Assembly (NCBI RefSeq): GCF_964355755.1
Contig: NC_092679.1
Coordinates: 2,728,001 to 2,792,000, forward strand
Reading direction: 5' to 3'
Source: Antedon mediterranea
Lineage: Eukaryota; Echinodermata; Crinoidea; Comatulida; Antedonidae
DNA: 64,000 nt
Part shown: positions 46,101-56,872 of the stretch, piece after piece
Position numbering within the stretch: the stretch's first letter is position 1
How the letters are laid out: every line of letters begins with the position of its first letter
The notes under the pieces: generated by a model
Databases searched by the model: none
Told to the model about the DNA's origin: nothing
What the model saw: the letters and a program-made list of their open reading frames with translations, nothing else
Position numbers and translations under genes: made by a program

Positions 46101-49046
46101 ATGTCAAAAATGTTTAGGGTATTTAGGGTGTGAAAAAGAGGTTTAGAGTGGGAGAGGTATTTTGAGAGAGTGCAAATGCGAAGGGCCTTTTTTTGGAGTT
46201 TGAAAAGTTTGTCTATTTTGGTTGTTTCCGTGCTGGTCCATGGACAGAGAGTTCGATGTTTTGAGTTAGTGGCTGCCCATGCAATGTTGTAGTAAGAGAG
46301 ATGTGGAAGTATTAGAGTATTATATAAAGAAAAAAGGATGTTAGACGGAAGAGTGAATTTAAGTTTATTTAGTATGCCAATAGTTCTTGAAATTTTGTTT
46401 GATATGTTATTAATATGGAGATTCCAGTTCAGTTTATTATCAATAATTACACCAAGAAAATGGGTGTGGTCGACTGGTTTGATGGGTATATTATCGATAT
46501 AGATATTTGTATTTGTAGCATTATTATTGTTTTTATTTCCGGAAAAGTGAATGTAATTTGTTTTGCTGATGTTTAGTGAAAGCTTGTTGATTTTAAACCA
46601 GTTTGAAACGTTTCGGATTTCTCGGTTGAAAGTTTGAATTAAAGTGTTAGGATCTGGGCTGGAGAGAAAGATATTAGTGTCATCTGCAAATAGAACATAA
46701 GAGAAATAGTTTGAGGCGTAAATCAGATCATTTATGTAGATTAGGAAGAGAAGGGGACCAAGAATAGAACCTTGAGGAACGCCACATTTAACAGGAAGGA
46801 TGTCAGAGGAGTGAGAATTAAAAGAAGTGAATTGCATTCTGTCTTGAAGGTAGTTAGTAATTAGGGATAAAGGAATTCCACGGATGCCATAGTGGCAAAC
46901 TAGTTTGACAAAAAAGTGTGATATGGCCAAATATGGTAGTGATATGACATCATCATGTCCATATATGGGCACATCACATTCTTTTGTTACATAAAGTTTG
47001 AGCTAAACAAATAATTTGACGAAATTATCAATCAATCAATCAATCAATCAAAGTAACGTTTATTTCTCTTCTTCTCTTTCATAGAATATAAAAATTAACA
47101 GTAAATATGATTAAAATAAGAGGGGCGACATTCAAACAATTAAACAATACAACATTATTGATATTAATTATAACATTTATTATGTTTTGATCTTTTACAG
47201 AAAGAAGAAAATGAATATGATACAATTGATACGGTATTTTTTTTAATTTTCAACATATAGTCTAGAAGAATAGCATTAATTAAATGTGTGATAGGTTTGC
47301 CAAATCTGTGTAACCCAGTGGGCTTCTGCGCGAATGTACCCACTCTGAAACAATCGATTGATTTGATTGTTGTCTCAGACCCAATGTATAATAACTAGTG
47401 ATTATTATGAGTATACAGATACAGATTCCTTTTCATATCCAATATAATGGAAATTATGTTTTTTTTTTACAGAAAGATGAGAACCAATATGTAAATACAT
47501 CTGCTGTAAATGAAATTAATATGGTAATTATTTTCAATATAAATATTGTCTAAAAGTATGCATAGAAAATAAAGCAATTTGACAGCAGCATCAGCGAATG
47601 CACCAAATGTAGATTGACAATGTAGACAGTAATTCACAAGCAATTCGTATGGTTATGTTTTTGTCTTTTTTTCACAGCATGATGAGAACCAATATGCTGT
47701 TGTAGATGAAATTGCTATGGTAAGTTTGGTTACCATAATCAAATCGGTGTTGAGTAAAGCTCTATCTACACTATCAAACTTTATGTGACAGCAAAATGTG
47801 ATGTGCCCATATTTGGACATGATGATGTTATATCACTACCATATTTGGGCACATCACTACCATATTTGGGCACATCACTACCATATTTGGGCACATCACT
47901 ACCACATTTGGGCACATCACACTTCTTTTGCCAAACTAGTTTGACAGAACTTTAAGCTTGGTTCTCACTTGGACGCAACGCAACAATGTGTTGTTGCATT
48001 ATCGTCGTCGTCAGCACAGCGTAAACAATTTGACCAATCACAAGTCACAACCGTTTGGATGATTGGTCAAATTAATTGCGGCGCGCGCGTCCTTTGGTTT
48101 CCGCGTCTACTGTACCTAACTAAGACATAGTCAATTATTGACTATGCTTATGATTAACAGTATTGGTCTTGTTTTGTTCTTTTACATAGAAAGATGAGAA
48201 CCAGTATGCTGCAGTATATGACATTCCTATGGTAAGTTTTTTTTCTTTTACCTAAACGTATTCAATGCTGTACCAGCAAGTTTTAGAGTTTGATATATCG
48301 AGTCGCGGAAGCAATATGTATTTTCGTTGTTTTCATTTCCATATCATTGTGTCAATAAAAGTAGTTACTACGACATATTTCTAAAAACTTGATCAACAAG
48401 CAAACATTTATAATTTGTAAAGTTTCTTCTTTTTCTTTTTTTTACAGAAAGAGAAGACGATTCCCGAGGTAAGGCTTAAGTTATAGTGCAACACTAATAT
48501 CTCAACGTATTGAAGTTAGCAATGCTTATTTCATTAAAAAAATTAGGCATACAAAAATTTAATTTTAAACAACACTGCCATCAAATAAAACTAAATGATA
48601 CAGTAGTATTTTTTGTCTTTTTATAAAGGCCTACACTTTTTTTTCAAATTACAAACAAAATATAAAATGTTTAAAAAAAATAATTTTTGTTATTTTTTAT
48701 ACGATTTGAAATACAATAAAATAGAACTATAAACTAAAAAATTCATCCTAGAATATTGTTGATGATGATGTTGATTAAAAAAATGAAAATGGTACCGGTA
48801 AATCGAAAACGGTGCCTGTAAACCGAAAACGGTGCCGGTAAACCGAAAACGGTGCCGGTAAACCGATAACGCTGCCGGTAAACCAAAAACGGTTGTCAAG
48901 AAATAGAACAACTGTATAACGAAATGGGAATGTAAAATACGGTGATAATAATTTCACCCTCAATTATATTTCAGAATGTGGCCGTACAAGACGAATCAAA
49001 GTTGTACATTAACATTAAACCCTCAAAGACGAGACGACCCAAATAA
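43102..49046 (+). CDS. Gene 3: mucin-TM protein with tyrosine-motif tail
   Basis: Ten exons sum to 1779 nt (592 codons plus TAA). Exon 1 (43102-43111) supplies MLI and one base. Exon 2 (43485-44911) adds LRKSRVNR, a hydrophobic SLIVSTCLFVITSQLIA, a 30-bp [10 protein letters not shown] array and the TM segment TGLAIGSAATCVVIVVG...VVVYI. Exons at 45062, 45232, 47201, 47473, 47678, 48190, 48448 and 48975 form the tail. SEA and pacifastin-like modules are absent. The start is the weakest point: the homologous ATG of gene 2 is missing here, and this start gives a plausible new signal peptide. If exon 1 is not used, the gene could be a pseudogene; the intact frame elsewhere argues against that. Confidence 0.78.
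43560..44830 (+). repeat. Gene 3 mucin array ([10 protein letters not shown], 30-bp unit)
   Basis: About 40 copies of a 30-bp unit encoding [10 protein letters not shown], with sporadic A, S, L, R or Q at the tenth residue. A final stretch is lysine-rich (TTKPTTTKPLSTKPSTTKPS). Dense Thr/Ser/Pro predicts mucin-type O-glycosylation. The unit is a dimer of the 15-bp unit of gene 2, with PP in one half. Confidence 0.93.
45489..46892 (-). mobile_element. 5'-truncated CR1/L2-like LINE with reverse-transcriptase fragment
   Basis: Minus-strand frame (about 46892 to 45812) has reverse-transcriptase landmarks: ITNYLQDRMQF, CGVPQGSILGPLLFLIYIND, FADDTNIFLSS and HFLGVIIDNKLNW. It ends with NTLKINYKSYLISKYKVN and stop. 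The N-terminal fingers and endonuclease are missing. The 3' tail is TTGAAC-type repeats at 45489-45505. The element sits antisense in intron 4 of gene 3 and is absent from the matching intron of gene 4. It joins directly to a truncated family B element at 46893. Confidence 0.9.
46893..47005. mobile_element. Truncated MITE-like family B copy beside the LINE
   Basis: Starts inside the element (CAAACTAGTTTGACAAAAAA) and continues to ACATAAAGTTTGAGC. Gene 4 carries the same insertion with its left end intact (52293-52438), so the LINE insertion removed the left end here. Confidence 0.82.
47755..48118. mobile_element. Adjacent family B and family A elements in gene 3 intron 7
   Basis: Family B at about 47757-47955 with four CATATTTGGGCACATCACTA blocks, then family A from about 47957 (GCTTGGTTCTCACTTGGACG). 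The same pair occupies the matching intron of gene 4 (53061-53395), so both predate the duplication. Confidence 0.85.
48786..48900. repeat. 20-bp minisatellite in the last intron of gene 3
   Basis: Five to six copies of GGTGCCGGTAAACCGAAAAC with substitutions. Matching arrays occur before the last exon of gene 4 (54015-54120) and before the fossil last exon of gene 5 (63380-63505). Confidence 0.88.
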
Positions 49047-49431
49047 GGAGCCGTGAGTCGACCAATCAGCATCATTTGGATGATCAATCGCGCCGTGATT
49101 GGACAATTACTTGCGGCGTGCTTACGTCATTGCGTTGCGTTCAAATGGAAACCAGGCTTGAAGGGAACGTACAGTAATGTGAACAATCGTGCTATTCTGT
49201 TCTTATCTCAGACCATGGAGAAATAAGCTAAATTATTTCTCTATGCTCAGAAAAATGCTCAGAAAAATTGTAGATCTGTGAAAACTACAAAAGAGTGTTG
49301 TTAGGACGTACGCACAATAAATAGATAATAATGTAATTTAGGGTTGAAAAAACAGTAAATATTTTATTTTGATAGTATATACATTAACTTACGTATCAGT
49401 CTGCTTAGATCAATATATTTATGTTATTAAT

Positions 49432-49830
49432 TATTCATTCATTCATTCAATCTTTTATTTCGGAAACTCTGGTCCATAGAAAGTAAATTACATATAAATG
49501 AAATAAATAAAATAGACAAAATTACTACTACCATCTCAGGATGGCATTCCATCTGGAGAGCATCTTCGACTTAACTAAGACGTTGCTTATAATCGTTGAG
49601 ATTAAAATATTTTTGCTTGCATTAAGTCTACACATCAGGCCATATATTGATATTCTTAACAATTCATAAAAAGAAGGAATTCTACATTCCGTAAACATGA
49701 GGCTGGCACTGCAATGTCGAGGCCTTTGCAACAACATTCTTAAACCATTATTGTAGCATACCTGGAGAGATCGCAAGGTACCTTGATTATAGTTGCACCA
49801 TAATGTAGCACAATACATATTTACACAATA
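49432..49830 (-). mobile_element. Antisense LINE C-terminal fragment
   Basis: Minus-strand frame 49818-49528 reads LRSLQVCYNNGLRMLLQRPR, then SASLMFTECRIPSFYELLR and GLMCRLNASKNILIS, which is the typical tail region of non-LTR reverse-transcriptase proteins. An ATTC microsatellite tail is at 49433-49453. An AT-repeat (49849-49872) lies just outside. Confidence 0.75.
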
Positions 49831-49842
49831 TGTTCTAAATAA

Positions 49843-49876
<34 letters not shown>

Positions 49877-50012
49877 GTAGGCCTGTTTTTTTTAAATAAA
49901 TTATTTTACATCTATTTTTTTACATTTGACCAATGACAAGCGATGGATTATAACTGTCGCTTGTCATTGGCCAACTCGCTTGCGTTGGTCTCTAGTGGGA
50001 ACCAAGCTTTAT

Positions 50013-50360
50013 GGCCCTGGGTGCGATTTTGTTATTCGTACATAAGTTGGGGACCCCATGTGAAAGGTACTACTTCCTAAATATGACTAAACCCAACCCT
50101 CTAAATAATCTGTCTCTCACTATAAAGTAATAGAAGTAGCTCATGGGAGTCGAACTCCATACATCGACATGTAAAGTCCATAGTCTAATACACTCGACTA
50201 CACAGACGGCTCGACAGAAATCGTTTGCATTAGCGAATTGTAGTTAGCTCAATTCTTACGTCACACCTTTTGGATATGACTACTTAATATTCATATTTAT
50301 TTTGTGATGTTTCACGAGGGGTCCCCAACTTATGTACGAAAAGAAATATCGCGCCTTGGG
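50013..50360. mobile_element. TIR element carrying a tRNA-like core
   Basis: The ends are inverted repeats: TTCGTACATAAGTTGGGGAC near 50034 and the complement at about 50318-50340. A weaker outer match (CCCTGGGTGCGAT with ATCGCGCCTTGGG) extends the palindrome. The corresponding region before gene 5 (56400-56470) lacks this insert. Confidence 0.75.
50142..50213 (-). repeat. tRNA-like sequence inside the TIR element
   Basis: On the minus strand, an A-box-like TAGTCGAGTG and a B-box-like GGAGTTCGACTCC lie at tRNA spacing, the latter forming a proper T-arm. The acceptor ends (GCCGTCT and GAGCTAC) do not pair, so this is a tRNA-derived SINE part, not a functional tRNA gene. Confidence 0.6.
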
Positions 50361-50513
50361 CTCTCACTATTAGTGAGAACAAAGCTTAACTTCTATGGGA
50401 TAATAATTTTACAAAAGAGCGTCGCGGTTTACGTCACATAGATCCATTGTGACTAATTCTATAAATTGTAGATTACGATACTTCCCTTTCATTTTGTGTC
50501 CGACTTTTGTCGC

Positions 50514-50525
50514 CTTTATATAATA
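50514..50525 (+). promoter_or_regulatory. Candidate TATA box of gene 4
   Basis: TTTATATAATAT lies 54-65 nt before the ATG, compatible with a short 5' leader. The flanking blocks TTTTGTCGCC and ATACATCTAAC are conserved before gene 5, but there an insertion separates them and this TATA-like string is missing. Confidence 0.45.
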
Positions 50526-50578
50526 TACATCTAACTTTTAGCTGCGTGACAGAGATCATTCGTTACTGAGGCTCAATT

Positions 50579-53500
50579 ATGTTATTTTTACCATTTTTGC
50601 TGCTTATTGAACTTCTGATACGTAAGTTAAATATATTTATAGGATATACCCTCCTATTAAAGACCACTATTGGGACAAAAGGTGAAATAACTCTTATTAT
50701 TAATCTAATCTCAATCTAAATTGAAAAAAAATCCAATGAGGAAATATGTGACATTTAATATACGCGTTGCCTCGTTCTTCGGATGGGAGGTAATTCCGTT
50801 CGTCCGTGTACTTCATAGTGCACGTTAAAGATTTTTTTTAATTTTGCTTACAATAATGAATTACTAATATTATTTATTATGTACTTCATGATTTAATTAC
50901 TATCATTAAGAACCTACCGAAACATCAAAGTGTATATGTCCAACAAGTGAACCTTGGACAACCGAACTTTCGACCACCGAACCATGGACAACCCAACATT
51001 CTACCACCGAACCCTCGACCACTGAACCTTCGACCACCGAACCTTCGACAACACAACCTTCGACCACCGAACCTTCGACCACCGAACCTTCGACCACCGA
51101 ACATTCGACAACCGAACCCTCGACCACCGAACCTTCGACAACCGAACCCTCGACCACTGAACCTTCGACCACTGAACCTTCGACCACCGAACCTTCGACA
51201 ACCGAACCTTCAACCACCGAACCTTCGACAACCGAACCCTCGACCACCGAACCTTCGACAACCGAAACCTCGACAACTGAACCTTCGACCACCGAACCCT
51301 CGACCACTAAGCCTTCGACCACCGAACCATCGACAACCGAACCCTCGACCACTGAACCTTCGACTACCGAACCATCAACCACCGAACCTTCAACAACCGA
51401 ACCCTCGACAACTGAACCTTCGACTACCGAACCATCAACCACCGAACCTTCGACAACCGAACCCTCGACCACTGAACTTTCGACTACCGAACCATCAACC
51501 ACCAAAAAATGTGTATGTCCAACAACAAGTGAAACCCGAACTACCGATCCAGCTGATCCATCCGCTACAGAACCACCGACTACCAAACCATCAACTCAAA
51601 CAGGCCTAGTAATAGGATTAGCAACTACTTGTGTTGTAACTGTGGTTGGAATAGTCTTAGTAGTTGTTTATATAGTAAGTATTCGACTGCATATTTTCCC
51701 CAAATAAATCTCACATGATGTATTGTTGACCCACCAACCAACCAATCACAGTATCCTACAATCCTTTTTATCATTAAGCATGAAAATTAAGGTAATCTGT
51801 AAAAAACACTTATTTGTTTTGTAGAAACGTCATAAGATGAAACCCAAAGAATCTAAACAAGATACAGCTAACCTACCAGTAAGTGCTTTAGTATAATTAT
51901 GAAAATAATTCACAGGGCGAAACGGGGGGCGAAACGAATTGTTATAAGGATAACTATTGAACCCCAACATTAATGCGACCTTTTCAATGTTTTTTTTTTC
52001 AGATGAATACTAAAGCAATTGAAGCTACGGTAAAATGTTTTTATTGTTTATTTTTATGATTTATGACAACTTAAATGACCTAATCAGGATAATAGTTCAA
52101 GACGGTGTCCAAAACAGAGAGACGATGACGTCAATAATGACAATAACGTTCCTTATACGAAATGACAGTGTTTGGTTATCACTACGCAAGGACGTATTAA
52201 TTAACACGCAACGAAAATGACGTAAACGCAACGTAATGACGTAAACATAACGTAAATGGCGTAAACGCAACGCAATTGCGTAAATGCATGTAAAGCTCTG
52301 TCTACTCTATCAAACTTGTTTGACAAAGAAGTGTGATTTCCCAAATATGAGAGTCATATGCCCAAATATGGTAGTGATATGACATCATCATGTCCATATA
52401 TGGGCACATCACATTCTTTTGTTACATAAAGTTTGAGCTCAACAAATAATTTGACGAAATTAAGCAATACAACATTATTGATATTAATTATAACATTTAT
52501 TACGTTTTGATCTTTTACAGAAAGAAGAAAATGAATATTATGATACAATTGATACGGTATTTTTTTATTTTCAACATATAGTCTAGAAGTATAGCATTAA
52601 TTAAATGTGTGATGGGTTTGCCAAATCTTTGTAATCCCAGTGGGCTTCTGCGCGACTGGACCCACTCAACCGAGACAACAATAATCGATTGATTTGATTG
52701 TTGTCTCTGACCCAATGTAGATCGACCATTTTTAAAATAACTTTTGATTACTATGATTTTTTTCTCTTTTACAGAAAGATGAAAACCAATACGTAAATAC
52801 ATCTGCTGTAAATGAAATTAATATGGTAACTATTTTCAACATAAATATTGTCTAAAAGTATGCATAGAAAAACATTTAGCAATTTGACAGCATCAGCGAA
52901 TGCACACCAAATGTAAATTGACAATTTAGACAGTAATTCACGAGCAATTTGTATAATTATTTTGGGTTTTTTTCACAGCATGATGAGAACCAATATGCTG
53001 TTGTAGATGAAATTGCTATGGTAAGTTTGGTTACGGTAATAATCAAATCGGCGTTGAGTAAAGCTCTATCTACATTATCAAACGTTATGTGACAACAAAA
53101 TGTGATGTGCCCATATTTGGACATGATGATGTCATATCACTACCATATTTGGGCACATCACTACCATATTTGGGCACATCACTACCATATTTGGGCACAT
53201 CACACTTCTTTTGCCAAACTAGTTTGACAGAGCTTTAAGCTTGGTTCTCACTTGGACGTAACGCAACGACGTGTTGTTGCGTTGTCGTCGTCAGCACAAC
53301 GCAAACAATTTGACCAATCACAAGTCACAACCGTTTGGATGATTGGTCAAATTACTTGCGGCGCGCGCGTCCTTTGGTTTCCGCATCTACTGTACCTAAA
53401 TTATGACATAGTCAATTATTGACTATGCTTATGATTAGCAGTATTGGTCTTGTTTTGTTCTTTTACACAGAAAGATGAGAACCAGTATGCTGGAGTATAT

Positions 53501-54271
53501 GACATTCCTATGGTAAGTTCTTTCTTTTACCTCAACGAATTCAATACTGTACCAGCAAGTTTTAGAGTTTGCTATCCCGAATCGCGGAAGCAATGTCTTT
53601 TCGTTTTCATTTCATATAATAAATTGTGTCAATCAAAGTAATTACTACAACATATTTCTAAACTTGATTTTTTATTTTACAGAAAGAGAAGACAATTCCC
53701 GAGGTAAGGCTTAAGTTAGTGCAACGTTAATATTTCAACGTATTTAAGTTGGAAATGCTTATTTCATTTTAAGAATTAGGCATACAAAAATGTAATTTTA
53801 AATTACACTGCTAACAAATAAAACTAAATGTGTTATTTTTTTATCTTTTTATAAAGGCCTACACCTTTTTTCAAATTACAAACAAAATGTAAAATGTAAA
53901 AAACATATTTCATTTTTGTCATTTTTTATACGATTTTAAAAACAATAAAATAGAACTATAGACTAAAAATTCATCCTAGAATATTGTTGATGATGATGCT
54001 GAAGAAAAAAAAATTGGTACCGGTAAATCGAAAACGGTGATGGTAAACCGGAAACGGTGCCAGTAAACCGATAACGCTGCCGATAAACCGAAAACCGTGC
54101 ATGTAAACCGAAAACGGTTGTCGAAAACACGAGAAAGAGAACAAACTGGAAAACGAAAAAGGAAAATACGTTGATAGTAATTTTACCCTCATTATATTTC
54201 AGAATGTGGCCGTACAAGACGAATCAAAGTTGTACATTAACATTAAACCCTCAAAGACGAGACCCAAATAA
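50579..54271 (+). CDS. Gene 4: mucin-TM protein, sister of gene 3
   Basis: Ten exons sum to 1149 nt (382 codons plus TAA). Exon 1 (50579-50621) encodes MLFLPFLLLIELLI, a signal peptide. Exon 2 (50911-51674) encodes [16 protein letters not shown], a TTEPS array, [10 protein letters not shown], a short Thr/Pro stalk and TM (TGLVIGLATTCVVTVVG...). Tail exons at 51825, 52003, 52521, 52775, 52979, 53471, 53683 and 54203 match gene 3 one for one, with a single extra Tyr codon (ENEYYDTID). Introns also align, so the two genes are a recent tandem duplication. The mucin array is about half as long as in gene 3. Confidence 0.9.
50935..51505 (+). repeat. Gene 4 mucin array
   Basis: About 36 TTEPS units of 15 bp (ACCACCGAACCTTCG type). 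The array is bounded by two Cys-x-Cys elements (CICPTSE before, CVCPTTSE after). The minus strand is open as VVEGS only because of the repeat. Confidence 0.92.
52293..52438. mobile_element. MITE-like family B copy in gene 4 intron 4
   Basis: AGCTCTGTCTACTCTATCAA left and CATAAAGTTTGAGCTCAAC right. Orthologous to the LINE-truncated copy of gene 3. Confidence 0.83.
53061..53395. mobile_element. Adjacent family B and family A elements in gene 4 intron 7
   Basis: Family B 53061-53236 carries three CATATTTGGGCACATCACTA blocks where gene 3 has four. Family A starts near 53238 (GCTTGGTTCTCACTTGGACG) and ends TTTGGTTTCCGCAT. Confidence 0.85.
54015..54120. repeat. 20-bp minisatellite in the last intron of gene 4
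   Basis: About five diverged copies of a GGTGCCGGTAAACCGAAAAC-type unit, same place as in gene 3. Confidence 0.85.
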
Positions 54272-54639
54272 GGAGCCGTGAGTCGACCAATCAACATCAT
54301 TTGGATGATCAATCGCGTCGTGATTGGTCAATTACTTGCGGCGTGCTTACGTCATTGCGTTGCTTCCTAAGTGGAAACCAGGCTTGAAGGATCGGAATGT
54401 GATCAATCGTACTATATATTCTGTTCTTATCTCAGACCATGGAGAAATAAGCTAATTATTTCTCCATGCTCAGGAAAATTGCAGATCTGTGAAAGCAACA
54501 AAATAGTGTTGTCAGCGCGTACGTAAAATAAATTATATATAGATAAATGTAATTTGTCAAGGGTTAAAAAACAGTAATATTTTATTTTAATACAGTAGTA
54601 TATACATTAACATACGCATCAGTCTGCTTAGATCAATAT

Positions 54640-54647
54640 ATTATTTA

Positions 54648-54687
<40 letters not shown>

Positions 54688-55010
54688 TATTGCCAAAAAC
54701 CAGATACAAACAAACAAAAACACAGAAACTAAGGGAGTAGGCAGGAACCTAAAAGTGAACCTAATCACTATAACAAGAGTTCAGGTTCCGTACTCCCAAA
54801 GTAACAACAATGATATATAATAAACTATATAAAAATATTTAAATAACAAATAGACGAATCAACAGTGTCAATATAAAATAAACGGATAAAATACATTATA
54901 GTCGATTCAACAAAGTCAATATAAAACATGTGATTTAAGTGAATTTAAAAATGTTGGAAAACTGTCTAAAATTAAAGAATTTTGATGTTCAGTTAAATTA
55001 TATATCGTAG
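54640..55010 (-). mobile_element. Antisense LINE 3' end with stem-loop tail
   Basis: Minus strand: a short SFPTFLNSLKSHVLY C-terminal frame, then an untranslated part containing GGGAGTACGGAACCTGAACT and its near-complement AGGTTCCTGCCTACTCCC, and an AAT microsatellite at 54654-54687. Confidence 0.6.
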
Positions 55011-56727
55011 GCCTGTTTTTTTTTTTAAATCGCTTCGCTCGCTCCCCCTCTAGAAAGTGTAATGACTCGGTTAAAAAGGTTTTAGAAGGACGTTGTCCTT
55101 GTACGGTACGTTTTCTGTCGGTAACCATTATTGTAATGCTTGACATTCGTAAAACTAAATCTACTCTGTTTCACAGTGTCTTAGATGATTAATAACTAAT
55201 TAAAGTATGGTGTTTCTTGTTTGGTAGGGCCCTTATAGGGCGGAGGTGTAGAGGCGGAGTTAATTTGAGGGAGGTGCTTATTCGAGGGATATGTTCAATT
55301 TTTTAGTTTTAATAATATGGTAACAGATATGAAAAGTGGTAGCCTAAATAAATTAACGAATGTTTGGTAAATTGTAGATAACAGTGAATTCTACTACAAA
55401 TAGTATAATTGTGTTATTATGAATATAATAAAATATATAAATGTGGATAGGCGTTTATTAGATAGTTGGGGGGGGGGGGGTGGGGGGGGATTCTTATTCA
55501 AAGTGATGTTTTATTGGGGAGGTGTTGGGCGTTTATTCAAATAAATACCATCTTAATAATCAGTACATGATTTAGTTTAAACATCTTTTGAAACTTCCGC
55601 GACACGGCGACAGAGTGGGCCGTTTCGGCAACAACGTTTTAGACGGCTTGCAACATGGGCAGATGTATCCCGGTAGGCCTACTAACGGGACACAGATAGC
55701 CCACATTTATTCCTGCCAGCTTGCTCAATAAAACTCGGCTATCGGGATTTCACTCGATTTTAAACAAAATGTCTTACCATCAGATAACCCTGTGTAATTT
55801 TATAATATTATTCCTCACTATATACTCCGATGCTTTATGGTGTATATTTTCATTTGATCTTTTTAATTTGGAGTATAATTTTTATTTTTTAACTACTGTA
55901 CCTTCACACGCACACGCGCGGTCCGATCCGAAAATAGCCACTAGCTATAGCCACTAAACCAGGAAGTTGCAAGGTGGAACGTGAACTCATTGTGAACCCG
56001 GAAATTACCTCCACCCCGTACAATTGAAATTGAATTGAAAATCAACCAATGAAATTAGAAATTTTTCTTCCTAATATAGAAATATGGAACAATATCGTAA
56101 TAGTGAAAACTAATGTTATCAAATTTACATTTCGCGGTACATCTGAGATAGATCAGGTAAGTATTCATGGCGGAGATTTGTGCTCGCCTATGTCAGAATT
56201 AACCATAATTTATATATAGATCTCAAGCATCTGAAGATCCCCCTCATGGACTAGAGTGAATAAGTTGACATTAAACTGTTGGCATTAATAATTAGCATTC
56301 TTGATCATACCAATACTGTTACAATGTATATGTATTTGACCAATCACAAGCGATGGATTATAACTGTCTTGTCATTGGCCAACTCGCTTGCGTTGGTCTC
56401 TGGTGGGAACCAAGCTTTATGGCTCTGACGTACGTCTTTGCAGAGCGACCTCTATTAGTGAGAACTAAGCTTAACTTCTATGGGAAATAATAATTATTTT
56501 TACAACAGAGCGTCGCGGTTCACGCCACACAGATCCATTGTGAATAATTCTATAATTTGTTGATTACAATACTTCCCTTTCATTTTGTGTCCGCCTTTTG
56601 TCGCCATTCTCACAATAGAATGATTAAACGAGAATCTATTTTTATTTATTACAGTTTTAAGTCACCTCTTTCATTTCATATTTTTATTGCACAATCATTC
56701 ACAAAAAGAACTTCACTATAATATAGC

Positions 56728-56872
56728 TTGGTTCCCACTAGGACGTAACGCAACGTAAAGTGATTTGACCAATCACAAGCTATGGATATTCAAACAGTCA
56801 CGTGTGATTGGTCAACTCATTTGCGTTGCATCTACGTCCTTGCGTTACGTCCTAGTGGGAACCAAGCTTTAG
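56728..56872. mobile_element. MITE-like family A, short intact copy
   Basis: GCTTGGTTCCCACTAGGACG left, CCTAGTGGGAACCAAGCTTT right, interior GACCAATCACAAGC opposed to GTGTGATTGGTC. Part of the 715-bp block that separates the gene 5 start from its ancestral upstream sequence. Confidence 0.88.

Larger units (their letters stand above)
45062..49046 (+). other. Gene 3 tail: cassette of tyrosine-motif exons
   Basis: Phase 0-0 exons: KRRKRKPKESKQDTANLP (45062-45115), MYTETIEAT (45232-45258), KEENEYDTIDT (47201-47233), KDENQYVNTSAVNEINM (47473-47523), HDENQYAVVDEIAM (47678-47719), KDENQYAAVYDIPM (48190-48231), KEKTIPE (48448-48468), NVAVQDESKLYINIKPSKTR and RPK (48975-49046). YVNT and YINI fit the Grb2-type pYxN motif, YDTI fits YxxI, and YDIP fits the Crk-type YxxP. 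Any exon could be skipped without a frame change. Confidence 0.87.
49047..50578. other. Spacer between genes 3 and 4
   Basis: Holds family A fragments (49052-49160, 49925-50010), an antisense LINE end, a TIR element with a tRNA-like core and the gene 4 promoter region. No additional gene is seen. Confidence 0.6.
51825..54271 (+). other. Gene 4 tail: tyrosine-motif exon cassette
   Basis: Exons 51825-51878, 52003-52029, 52521-52556, 52775-52825, 52979-53020, 53471-53512, 53683-53703 and 54203-54271. Same order of motifs as gene 3: KQDTANLP, YDTI, YVNT, YAVV, YAGVYDIP, YINI. All exons are phase 0-0. Only one or two residues differ per exon, so the tail is under stronger constraint than the mucin arrays. 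Confidence 0.88.

Noticed and set aside
46893-46972. N-terminal part of the 386-codon reverse-transcriptase ORF (starting MPIYGHDDVISL)
   Set aside because: This stretch is translated from the neighbouring family B element. The true LINE sequence begins at about 46892, so the ATG is accidental.
50142-50213. Functional tRNA gene
   Set aside because: T-arm and A-box are good, but the acceptor ends do not pair and the unit lies inside an inverted-repeat element; better read as SINE-derived.
50947-51609. Plus-strand ORF rich in RPPNLRQPN
   Set aside because: Out-of-frame shadow of the gene 4 mucin exon. Only the TTEPS frame joins the leader and TM in phase.
55721-55957. 78-codon ORF between genes 4 and 5
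   Set aside because: No domain, no splice context, no similarity to the family, and A+T-rich composition; chance ORF.
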